Positions 8,141 to 14,636 of a stretch of DNA of 64,000 nucleotides are shown here, piece after piece (within the stretch, counting starts at the first letter, position 1; the number at the start of each line of letters is the position of its first letter). The stretch lies in the NCBI RefSeq assembly GCF_900176005.1, contig NZ_LT838272.1, forward strand, positions 124,001-188,000, in the 5' to 3' direction. The DNA is from Thermanaeromonas toyohensis ToBE. Lineage in GTDB: Bacteria > Bacillota > DSM-521 > Neomoorellales > Neomoorellaceae. The notes under the pieces are model-generated. The model did no database searches, was not told where the DNA came from, and saw only the letters and a program-made list of their open reading frames with translations. The position numbers and the translations under genes are program-made.

Positions 8141-8398
8141 ATGAACCGAACTTCTGAACTTAGTGAAGTATTAGCCAGGTGGCGGGCTACCTTGCTTCAA
8201 AAGAAGAATGTGGTGGCTGTGGGGTACGGGTTTAAGATACGCGGAGGTAGGTCTACTGATATTCCCGCCATCCTAGTCTACGTGGCTCGCAAAGTACCCT
8301 TAAAGAACCTCCCCCCTAAAGAGCGTATACCACCTTGGGTGGAAGGTTGGCCTACTGACGTGGTAGAAGCCGGAGATATAAGGGTTTACCGCACATAA
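8141..8398 (+). CDS. Small protein resembling the N-terminal segment of trypsin-like proteins
   Basis: This 85-residue ORF has its own terminator. Its middle (NVVAVGYGFKIRGG, then AILVYVARKVP, RIPP and PTDVVEAG) matches from memory the propeptide-like N-terminal region that precedes the catalytic part of some bacterial S1-type peptidases. No His/Asp/Ser triad can be present at this length. It could be a stand-alone form of that domain or a truncated gene; the tight terminator nine bases after the stop argues that the short form is a settled unit. SD (AAGGAAGG) precedes the ATG. Function unknown. Confidence 0.6.
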   Translation: MNRTSELSEVLARWRATLLQKKNVVAVGYGFKIRGGRSTDIPAILVYVARKVPLKNLPPKERIPPWVEGWPTDVVEAGDIRVYRT

Positions 8399-8406
8399 TT
8401 CCCTTA

Positions 8407-8443
8407 GGCCTCACCCCATACTAAAAAGGGGTGGGGCCTTTTG
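8407..8443 (+). terminator. Terminator after the 85-residue gene
   Basis: GGCCTCACCCC pairs with GGGGTGGGGCC (one G-T pair), ten-base loop, followed by TTTTGTATTTTG. Confidence 0.8.
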
Positions 8444-8453
8444 TATTTTGTAG

Positions 8454-8643
8454 TTCAATCCCTATGATGCCCATGCTGTGGAGGAAGCGGTGCGTCTAAA
8501 GGAGGTTATGGGGGTCTGTCCAGCTCGCGTATACCCCTGAGGGGTGCCTTGAATGCGGTACCTGCCGTTATGGGTGTGCCCATGATAATATAGACTGGCG
8601 GTATCCTCGGGGTGGCTTTGGGATAATGCACAAATGTGGGTAA
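8454..8643 (+). pseudogene. Remnant of electron-transfer flavoprotein genes (etfB fragment joined to fixX end)
   Basis: No start codon is present. One frame from 8454 reads FNPYDAHAVEEAVRLKE, the early part of the EtfB beta subunit, and runs into GVCPARVY, a FixX-like ferredoxin segment, before a TGA at 8538. A second frame from 8533 reads TPEGCLECGTCRYGCAHDN and then the FixX-typical WRYPRGGFGI, ending at TAA 8643. This looks like an etfB-to-fixX deletion fusion with a later frameshift, left from an etfBA-fixCX-type operon (electron bifurcation/transfer). It is certainly not a working gene. The rest of 8440-8833 has no ORF that I can support. Confidence 0.75.
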
Positions 8644-8833
8644 AAAAACATAAAAATACCTTAAGCCAAGGGCAGTTTAAAGAAACTTTCCCTTCTACCC
8701 TCGACCTGGATGCCTAATATATATTAAGGAGTAAGTAACACATAAGAGCAACAAATTATAACAGTAAATGGAAGGATAACATTTAGCTCCCCAAGGGGCT
8801 AGAAAGAGTCTTTACTTTAAGGGAGAGGAGAAC

Positions 8834-9565
8834 ATGGGTTGGCGTATCGGATTGGATCCTGGCCATGGCGGGCCTGACCCTGGGGCGGTAGGGGCTAGCG
8901 GCCTTATGGAAAAGGAAGTAACTTTAGAGGTAGCCCTTATGTTGGGGGAAAGGCTGTCCATAGCGGGCTGTGATGTAGTATTCTCCCGGCGCGAAGATGT
9001 AGATGTATCCTTGCCCGAACGAGTAGCTCTTTTCAACCGCGCTAAAGTAGACCTAGTTGTAAGCCTTCATGTTAATAGCTCATCTAGTCAGGAAGCCTCT
9101 TATCTCAGCACCTATATCTTAGCGCCTGGAGGGCAGGCAGAAAAGGCGGCCCGTTTTATCCAGAAGGAAATGGTAGAAGCTCTAAAATGGCCCGATGGCG
9201 GGGTACGGGAAGCTAACTTTTATATCCTGCGGGAGACGGAAGCCCCAGCCGTACTGGTGGAGATGGGTTTTTTAAGCCATCCCCAGGAAGAGGCTGCCCT
9301 CCGGCGCAAAGAGACACGCCAAACCCTAGCCTTAGCTTTGGCGCGGGGTATAGCTTTATACTTGGGGCTTAATCCAGATGTTTTTTCGTTACCTCAAGAC
9401 ATAGAAGGGCACTGGGCGGAAGCTATTATACGCCGCTGCCTTGAGCTGGGCCTCCTTAAAGGTTATCCTGATGGAACCTTTCGGCCAGACCAGCCTGCTA
9501 CCCGGGCGGAACTAGCAGCTGGTCTTTTAAATCTTCTAGACAGGATACAAGCTTCTCGTTTATAA
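8834..9565 (+). CDS. N-acetylmuramoyl-L-alanine amidase with one C-terminal SLH domain
   Basis: An Amidase_3 (CwlD/LytC-type) zinc domain fills residues 1-180, with His11 (DPGHGG), Glu26, SLHVNSS and the catalytic VEMGF glutamate. One SLH domain follows (about 190-235: GHWAEAIIRR to YPDGTFRPDQPATRAEL). It would cleave the amide between MurNAc and L-alanine. The protein starts directly at the first beta strand behind a perfect SD (GGGAGAGGAGAAC), and no signal peptide is encoded upstream, which is odd for an SLH protein. The broken electron-transfer genes just upstream suggest local rearrangement. Confidence 0.88.
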   Translation: MGWRIGLDPGHGGPDPGAVGASGLMEKEVTLEVALMLGERLSIAGCDVVFSRREDVDVSLPERVALFNRAKVDLVVSLHVNSSSSQEASYLSTYILAPGGQAEKAARFIQKEMVEALKWPDGGVREANFYILRETEAPAVLVEMGFLSHPQEEAALRRKETRQTLALALARGIALYLGLNPDVFSLPQDIEGHWAEAIIRRCLELGLLKGYPDGTFRPDQPATRAELAAGLLNLLDRIQASRL

Positions 9566-9588
9566 TAAAAGGGGGTGTAACTTAGCCC

Positions 9589-9921
9589 TTGCGCGTGCGT
9601 TATAAAGTGTGGCTGGAGGAGGGAGAGCACGTCTTTGGTGAGGGGCTGTTCACCCTTCTCCGAGAGATTGAGCAGGAAGGGGCTATCAATAGAGCAGCCA
9701 AAAATTTAAGCATGTCCTACCGCCAAGCTTGGGGCCGTATCAAAAAAGCTGAAAAGCGGCTGGGTTTTCAGCTTCTTTTAACCCGGACGGGAGGGGAAGC
9801 TGGAGGTGGGGCAGAGCTAACCCCCCAAGGGAAAAGGCTTCTGGAAAGCTACGACCGCTTCCGCCAGCAAGTGGAGGAAGCCATCCAGGACGCCTTTAGA
9901 AAAAACTTTGGAAAATTATAG
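9589..9921 (+). CDS. ModE-type winged-helix molybdate/tungstate regulator (DNA-binding domain only)
   Basis: This 110-residue protein matches the N-terminal winged HTH of ModE (LLREIEQEGAINRAAKNLSMSYRQAWGRIK, split here by its conserved SYR-AW core; the helix-turn-helix lies about residues 20-65). The MOP/TOBE metal-binding domains of classical ModE are absent, as in many anaerobes. It probably represses the adjacent tungstate transporter when oxyanion is plentiful. The start is TTG with GGGGGTG 11 bases before it; a GTG two codons later is possible. A ModE-type operator lies between it and tupA. Confidence 0.85.
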   Translation: MRVRYKVWLEEGEHVFGEGLFTLLREIEQEGAINRAAKNLSMSYRQAWGRIKKAEKRLGFQLLLTRTGGEAGGGAELTPQGKRLLESYDRFRQQVEEAIQDAFRKNFGKL

Positions 9922-9980
9922 GGAGCTAAAAAGGGTCGGGGCTTTTTGTTAAGAAAGGGGGCCCATACTTTTTTAGCCTT

Positions 9981-10004
9981 CGTTATGCTTAAAAAAACAT
10001 AAGG
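9981..10004 (+). promoter_or_regulatory. ModE-type operator upstream of tupA
   Basis: CGTTAT (9981-9986), 12 bases, ATAAGG (9999-10004). The Escherichia coli ModE operator has CGTTAT-N12-ATAACG with identical geometry; only one base differs. It ends 62 bases before tupA and directly downstream of the ModE-like gene. Confidence 0.6.
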
Positions 10005-10066
10005 ATCATCCAGCAAATCCTCTCCTAATAGGGGAAATAAAAAAATGATAGAGAGGAAGTAAAGCA

Positions 10067-10972
10067 ATGCAAAAGAAAAAAGCGGTTTACTTGAGTTTCT
10101 GGGCAGCAAGTATTGTTTTGCTGGTACTCACCCTTTCTAGTTGTGGGTCATCTCAGAAACAATCTAACACAGCGGCGCCTGGTATAAAACCCGCTACTAA
10201 AAAAGAAGTCATCCTGGCTACTACTACCAGTACCATGGATACCGGCCTTCTCGATGTACTCCTCCCCCTCTTTGAGAAAAAGACAAATTACGTAGTAAAG
10301 CCCCATGCTGTAGGCACAGGCCAGGCTTTGGCTATGGGGGAACAAGGGAATGCCGATGCCCTTTTAGTTCATGCCCCGGAAGATGAGGTTAAACTGGTGG
10401 AAAAGGGTATAGCTATTAACCGACGCCTAGTTATGCATAATGATTTTATTATAGTTGGCCCTCCCGAGGACCCGGCCCAGGTTAAAGAAGCCAAGACAGC
10501 GGCTGAAGCCTTTAAGCGCATAGCAAGCAAGCAGACCCTTTTTATATCCCGGGGTGACGATTCCGGCACCCACAAGAAAGAAAAATCTATATGGAAAATT
10601 GCTGGCATAAAGCCTTCTGGCAAGTGGTACCAGGAAGCGGGGGCGGGCATGGGACAGACTTTAAACATAGCTTCAGAGAAGGGCGCTTATACCCTTACCG
10701 ACCGGGGAACTTACTTGGCTCTAAAGAAAACTTTAAGGCTGGCCATCCTTTTAGAAGGGGAGAGATCCCTCTTAAATATTTACCATATCATGCAGGTTAA
10801 CCCAGAAAAATTCCCCCAGTTACCCATAAACAGCGAGGGGGCCAAGGCTTTGGTGGATTTCTTCATCTCCCCAGAGACTCAAAAAATGATTGGCGAATTC
10901 GGGAAAGACAAATACGGGGAACCCCTTTTCTTCCCAGATGCCGGTAAAAAAGAAGAAGAGTTAGGCAGGTAG
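10067..10972 (+). CDS. tupA: Tungstate ABC transporter substrate-binding lipoprotein TupA
   Basis: The 301-residue product has a lipoprotein signal (LSSC, Cys26) and the TTTS signature (ATTTSTMDTG) that marks TupA-type tungstate-binding proteins, followed by GTGQALAMGEQGNADALLVH. It captures tungstate, or possibly molybdate, at the cell surface for TupBC. Tungsten is needed for enzymes such as formate dehydrogenase and aldehyde oxidoreductases in anaerobes. SD GAGAGGAAG precedes the ATG. A ModE-type operator sits upstream. The 143-base gap to tupB shows no clear terminator. Confidence 0.93.
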   Translation: MQKKKAVYLSFWAASIVLLVLTLSSCGSSQKQSNTAAPGIKPATKKEVILATTTSTMDTGLLDVLLPLFEKKTNYVVKPHAVGTGQALAMGEQGNADALLVHAPEDEVKLVEKGIAINRRLVMHNDFIIVGPPEDPAQVKEAKTAAEAFKRIASKQTLFISRGDDSGTHKKEKSIWKIAGIKPSGKWYQEAGAGMGQTLNIASEKGAYTLTDRGTYLALKKTLRLAILLEGERSLLNIYHIMQVNPEKFPQLPINSEGAKALVDFFISPETQKMIGEFGKDKYGEPLFFPDAGKKEEELGR

Positions 10973-11115
10973 AAGGCGCTGGAAATATTAGGCAAAAAGA
11001 GCCAGGAATATCAGGTAAAAAGAATAACGAAAGAAGAAAAGAGTAGCAAAGTATTTTTGGATAAATTAAGAGGCGGATTAAACACTAAAAGGGAAATCTT
11101 GGGAAGTGAAAAGGC

Positions 11116-11820
11116 ATGGAGGCGCTCTGGGAAGGCCTTCTTTATGGGTTTAAGCTCCTTATAGGTTTGGATCCCGGTGTTTTAGAGGTTGTAATTTTAA
11201 CCTTTAAAGTGAGCGGCCTGGCCACTTTGGTAAGCATTTTGATAGGAGTACCTTTGGGGTTTCTACTGGCTTTTACCTCTTTCCCAGGCCGGCGTTTTAT
11301 CGTGAGCCTCATCAACACTTTCATGGGGCTTCCCCCTACGGTGGTGGGCCTATGGGTAAGCTTCCTCCTTTGGCGGAGCGGTCCCTTAGGGCGCTTAGGC
11401 CTTATCTATACTCCTACGGCTATGATCATAGCCCAGGCTGTTATTGCTGCCCCCTTGGTGATAGGCTTATCCATGGCTGCTTTTCAGCAATTACCTGCCC
11501 GGCTTCCAGTCCAGATTCTAGCCCTGGGCGCCTCCCAGACCCAACTTTTCTGGTTTTTGCTGAGGGAAGGGCGCCTGGGTCTCCTAGCCGCAGTAATCGC
11601 AGGTTTCGGGGGTGTGATATCTGAAGTAGGCGCTTCTCTAATGGTAGGAGGTAACATCCTCCACCAGACGCGGGTTTTAACTACGGCCATAGTTATGGAA
11701 GTAAGCCGGGGCAACTTTCCTATGGCCTGGGCCTTAAGCTATATTCTCCTGGGTTTAAGCTTTAGCATAACAGCGGTTTTGACTCTGCTCCAACAAGGGA
11801 GGCGGAAAGCGTGGGGTTAA
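11116..11820 (+). CDS. tupB: Tungstate ABC transporter permease TupB
   Basis: This is a 234-residue membrane permease of the CysW/ModB class with five or six membrane segments. The EAA-type cytoplasmic loop that contacts the ATPase lies around LALGASQTQLFWFLLREGRLG, residues 137-157. It forms the channel through which TupA-delivered tungstate crosses the membrane. Its last ten bases overlap the GTG start of tupC, so translation is probably coupled. Confidence 0.92.
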   Translation: MEALWEGLLYGFKLLIGLDPGVLEVVILTFKVSGLATLVSILIGVPLGFLLAFTSFPGRRFIVSLINTFMGLPPTVVGLWVSFLLWRSGPLGRLGLIYTPTAMIIAQAVIAAPLVIGLSMAAFQQLPARLPVQILALGASQTQLFWFLLREGRLGLLAAVIAGFGGVISEVGASLMVGGNILHQTRVLTTAIVMEVSRGNFPMAWALSYILLGLSFSITAVLTLLQQGRRKAWG

Positions 11821-12569
11821 ACTTACGTTTAGAAGGAATTAAAGTAGTAAAGGGAGGCCGCCAGGTGCTAGCGGTGGATGAACTTTATATCGCAGGGGGA
11901 GAAGTCTGGGGGTTGCTGGGGCCCAATGGAGCAGGTAAGAGCACCCTCTTGCAGGTGGTAGCCCTCTTAGAAAGGCCAGACCAGGGCCGTCTTTACTTCG
12001 ATGGCGAGCCCATTATCTGGCGACGCCGGGAGTTATTGAGACTTAGGAGGAGGCTTTCCCTGGTCTTTCAAGAACCCCTCCTTCTTAGCACGACTGTATA
12101 TCAAAATGTGGCTCTGGGCTTACGCTTCCGGGGGATGGAGGAAAAAGAGATAAGCCGAAGGGTAGAAGGATGGCTTAAGCTTTTGGGTTTAAGCCATCTG
12201 GCTTCCCGTTATCCTTGGGAATTATCGGGGGGCGAAGCCAGGAAAGTTAGCCTGGCTCGGGCTTTAGTGCTGGAACCCCACCTTTTACTCTTGGATGAGC
12301 CCTTTACTGGTCTAGATCTTCCTACCCGCACCCTTTTCCTAGAGGAACTCCGCCGTATAGTTAAAGAGAGGAACATCACAGTTCTCTTTGTTACCCATGA
12401 TTATACCGAGCTTCCCCTGCTGGCTGACCGGGTAGTCCTCCTTTCGGAAGGAAGGATTTTAAGCACAGGGCGGCCGGAAGATTTGGTATCTCTCCTGCCA
12501 GGAGCAAGATCCCTGCCTGGGCCTGGACAAAGGTTCCTTCCATTCGTTACAATACAATCAGGGGGTTAG
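11811..12569 (+). CDS. tupC: Tungstate ABC transporter ATP-binding protein TupC
   Basis: The 252-residue ABC ATPase has Walker A (GPNGAGKST, near residue 37), a Q-loop (VFQEP), the signature LSGGEARKVSLARAL, Walker B (LLLLDEPFTGLD) and an H-loop histidine (VTHDY). It powers tungstate uptake through TupB. GTG start overlapping tupB. There is no C-terminal TOBE domain, in keeping with the Tup rather than the Mod subfamily. Confidence 0.92.
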   Translation: MGLNLRLEGIKVVKGGRQVLAVDELYIAGGEVWGLLGPNGAGKSTLLQVVALLERPDQGRLYFDGEPIIWRRRELLRLRRRLSLVFQEPLLLSTTVYQNVALGLRFRGMEEKEISRRVEGWLKLLGLSHLASRYPWELSGGEARKVSLARALVLEPHLLLLDEPFTGLDLPTRTLFLEELRRIVKERNITVLFVTHDYTELPLLADRVVLLSEGRILSTGRPEDLVSLLPGARSLPGPGQRFLPFVTIQSGG

Positions 12570-12601
12570 CCCTAAGAATAAAAGAATAGAGGAAGCGGAA
12601 G

Positions 12602-13288
12602 ATGCCAGGCAAAATTTTAGTAGTGGATGATGAACCTGCCATTTTAGAACTGGTAACTTATAATCTAGAACAGGCGGGCTTTTCTACCCTCACGGCCACT
12701 GATGGGGAAACGGCTTTAAAGTTGGTAGAGGCTGAAAAGCCCGACCTAGTTATCCTAGATATCATGCTTCCTAAGATCGATGGATTCGAGGTATGCCGCA
12801 CTATTAGGGCCCGCCATAATACACCTATCCTTATGCTTACGGCGAGGAGGGAAGAGGTGGACCGGGTGCTAGGCCTTGAATTAGGGGCCGATGATTATCT
12901 AGTCAAGCCCTTCAGCCCCCGGGAGCTCGTGGCTAGGGTCCGGGCAATACTACGCCGGGTAGCTGAAGCTGGTGGCCGGAAGGATGGCCTTATAATTGTA
13001 GGTGATTTAGTCATCAACCCAGAAAGCCATGAAGTCCAGGTAAGGGGGAAACCGGTAGAGCTCACCTTAAAGGAATACCAGCTTCTAAAGTTCCTAGCGG
13101 AGAATCCTGGGCGGGTTTTTACCCGCGAAGCCCTGCTAGATAGGTTGTGGGAAGGGGACTATTTTGGAGATACCCGTACCATAGATGTGCATATCCGCCA
13201 CTTGAGGGAAAAAATAGAAGAAGATCCCAGCAACCCCCGTTATATCTTAACCGTACGGGGAGTAGGGTATAAGTTCCGCGAAAAGTGA
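12602..13288 (+). CDS. OmpR/PhoB-family response regulator (orphan)
   Basis: The 228-residue protein has a receiver domain (acidic VVDDE, phosphoacceptor in VILDIMLPKIDG near residue 53, conserved Lys in LVKPF) and a winged-helix DNA-binding domain (about 130-226, ending in TVRGVGYKF). It is closest to PhoB/WalR-like regulators. No histidine kinase gene is adjacent, so its partner must be elsewhere. It starts 32 bases after tupC, possibly read with the transporter genes, and is followed by a terminator. Confidence 0.9.
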   Translation: MPGKILVVDDEPAILELVTYNLEQAGFSTLTATDGETALKLVEAEKPDLVILDIMLPKIDGFEVCRTIRARHNTPILMLTARREEVDRVLGLELGADDYLVKPFSPRELVARVRAILRRVAEAGGRKDGLIIVGDLVINPESHEVQVRGKPVELTLKEYQLLKFLAENPGRVFTREALLDRLWEGDYFGDTRTIDVHIRHLREKIEEDPSNPRYILTVRGVGYKFREK

Positions 13289-13346
13289 TCTCCCCCGTGG
13301 AAGGGTAGGGCTTCCCGCCTTGTAAGACTTAAGGGAATTCCTCTTA

Positions 13347-13386
13347 AACCCGTGCCTTAAACTTGGTGGCGCGGGTTTTGTTTTAC
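13347..13386. terminator. Terminator between the response regulator and comFB
   Basis: AACCCGTGCC pairs with GGCGCGGGTT (one G-T pair), 11-base loop, followed by TTGTTTT. It lies between convergent genes. Confidence 0.75.
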
Positions 13387-13638
13387 TTTCATAAGGGCTC
13401 GGGTTAGGGCGCTATAGATATCAGCGCGGTACTGGGTTTCCAGCATGGATGCTTTAGTGTACAAGGCCCCCTTTTCCCTCACCACGTACCGGGGCGGTAG
13501 CTCATTTAGGGCCAGGGCTGCTATATCATACCGGCAAATTTCGCACTTACAGGCTTCGGGGTCCTGTTCTAACACGGTATCTAGCAATTCCCACACGCAA
13601 TCTTCCATATAGTTTTTAAGGGTAAGTTCCTTAGGCAC
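13357..13638 (-). CDS. ComFB-domain protein
   Basis: This 93-residue protein fits the late-competence ComFB family: an N-terminal helix (MEDCVWELLDTVL), a CKCEIC cysteine motif probably binding zinc, then DIAALALNELPPRYV. The Bacillus protein has no known biochemical role; in cyanobacteria ComFB-domain proteins have been reported to bind cyclic dinucleotides. It is a single gene on the minus strand, ending inside the shared terminator. No SD stronger than GGAG is visible (AAAGGAGCGAGAGGC before the ATG). Confidence 0.85.
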   Translation of the reverse strand: MPKELTLKNYMEDCVWELLDTVLEQDPEACKCEICRYDIAALALNELPPRYVVREKGALYTKASMLETQYRADIYSALTRALMKVKQNPRHQV

Positions 13639-13754
13639 TGCCTCTCGCTCCTTTAAGATTACCTAAGTTTACTTTAAGTAACTTCACCAAGGGATTCGTT
13701 CCTTAAGGTTTTCTTTCCTTCACGGGGGAAAAATAATTTTTTAGAGGGAGACTT

Positions 13755-14543
13755 ATGGGTGTATATCTTATCGGCGGAAACGAAGATCGAGAAGAGCGCT
13801 GCGAGGTTTTACGGGGGTTTTTGGAGGCTGGTGGGGGAGACCAGGCCGAGGTGGTGGTTATACCGGTGGCCTCTCAGAACATGGAGGAGGCCGGGGAGGT
13901 ATATTTACGGCTTTTTACCCGCCTGGGCGCAAAACGGGTAGAAGCTGTAGCCCCGACTACGCGGAAGGAGGCTAACCAGGAGGCCCTGGAGCGCTTGGTA
14001 GAGAAAGCTAAAGCAGTATTCTTTACTGGCGGGGACCAATTAAGGCTCACTTCCCTTTTAGGAGGAACCAACTTGGACCGTGCCTTGCACCGGGCCTTCC
14101 AGCGCGGTACTTTAATGGGGGGTACTAGCGCGGGTGCGGCGGCCATGAGTTCCACCATGATCGTAGCTGGAGAGGGGGAAGTAGCACCTCAAGTTGATGT
14201 GGTACGTATGGCCCCTGGCCTGGGGTTTATCCGCGAGGTCATCATAGATCAACATTTTGCCCAACGAGGTCGCTTGGGCCGCCTTCTTGCCGCTATAGCC
14301 TACAACCCCTATATACTGGGGTTAGGTATAGATGAGGATACCGCAGTATGGGTGGATGGGGATAGATTGCAAGTATTAGGAAGAGGTACGGTTACAGTGG
14401 TGGATGGCCGGGGTATTGAGCATACTAATATATCTATAGCTGGGCCAAAACCCTTGGCCCTTACTGGTGTGGCTCTCCATGTTTTGCCAGCAGGTTATGG
14501 CTTTAATTTGGATACCCGGTGCCCCCTACCCCCTTTAAGCTAA
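13755..14543 (+). CDS. cphB: Cyanophycinase
   Basis: The 262-residue S51-family serine peptidase has the nucleophile in GGTSAGAAAM (Ser125), the FFTGGDQ loop, and IDQHFAQRGR with GLGIDEDTA typical of cyanophycinases. It hydrolyses the storage polymer cyanophycin (multi-L-arginyl-poly-L-aspartate) to beta-Asp-Arg dipeptides in the cytoplasm. It starts at ATG behind AGAGGGA and lies 93 bases upstream of the synthetase gene, so both sides of the storage cycle are linked. Confidence 0.93.
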   Translation: MGVYLIGGNEDREERCEVLRGFLEAGGGDQAEVVVIPVASQNMEEAGEVYLRLFTRLGAKRVEAVAPTTRKEANQEALERLVEKAKAVFFTGGDQLRLTSLLGGTNLDRALHRAFQRGTLMGGTSAGAAAMSSTMIVAGEGEVAPQVDVVRMAPGLGFIREVIIDQHFAQRGRLGRLLAAIAYNPYILGLGIDEDTAVWVDGDRLQVLGRGTVTVVDGRGIEHTNISIAGPKPLALTGVALHVLPAGYGFNLDTRCPLPPLS

Positions 14544-14636
14544 ACCTTCCCAACTTACCTTTATCCTTTAACATCCGGTATAATTTTCCTTTGGCTGGTT
14601 AAACTAGGAATCGGTTGGGAGGGAATTAAGGATTTT

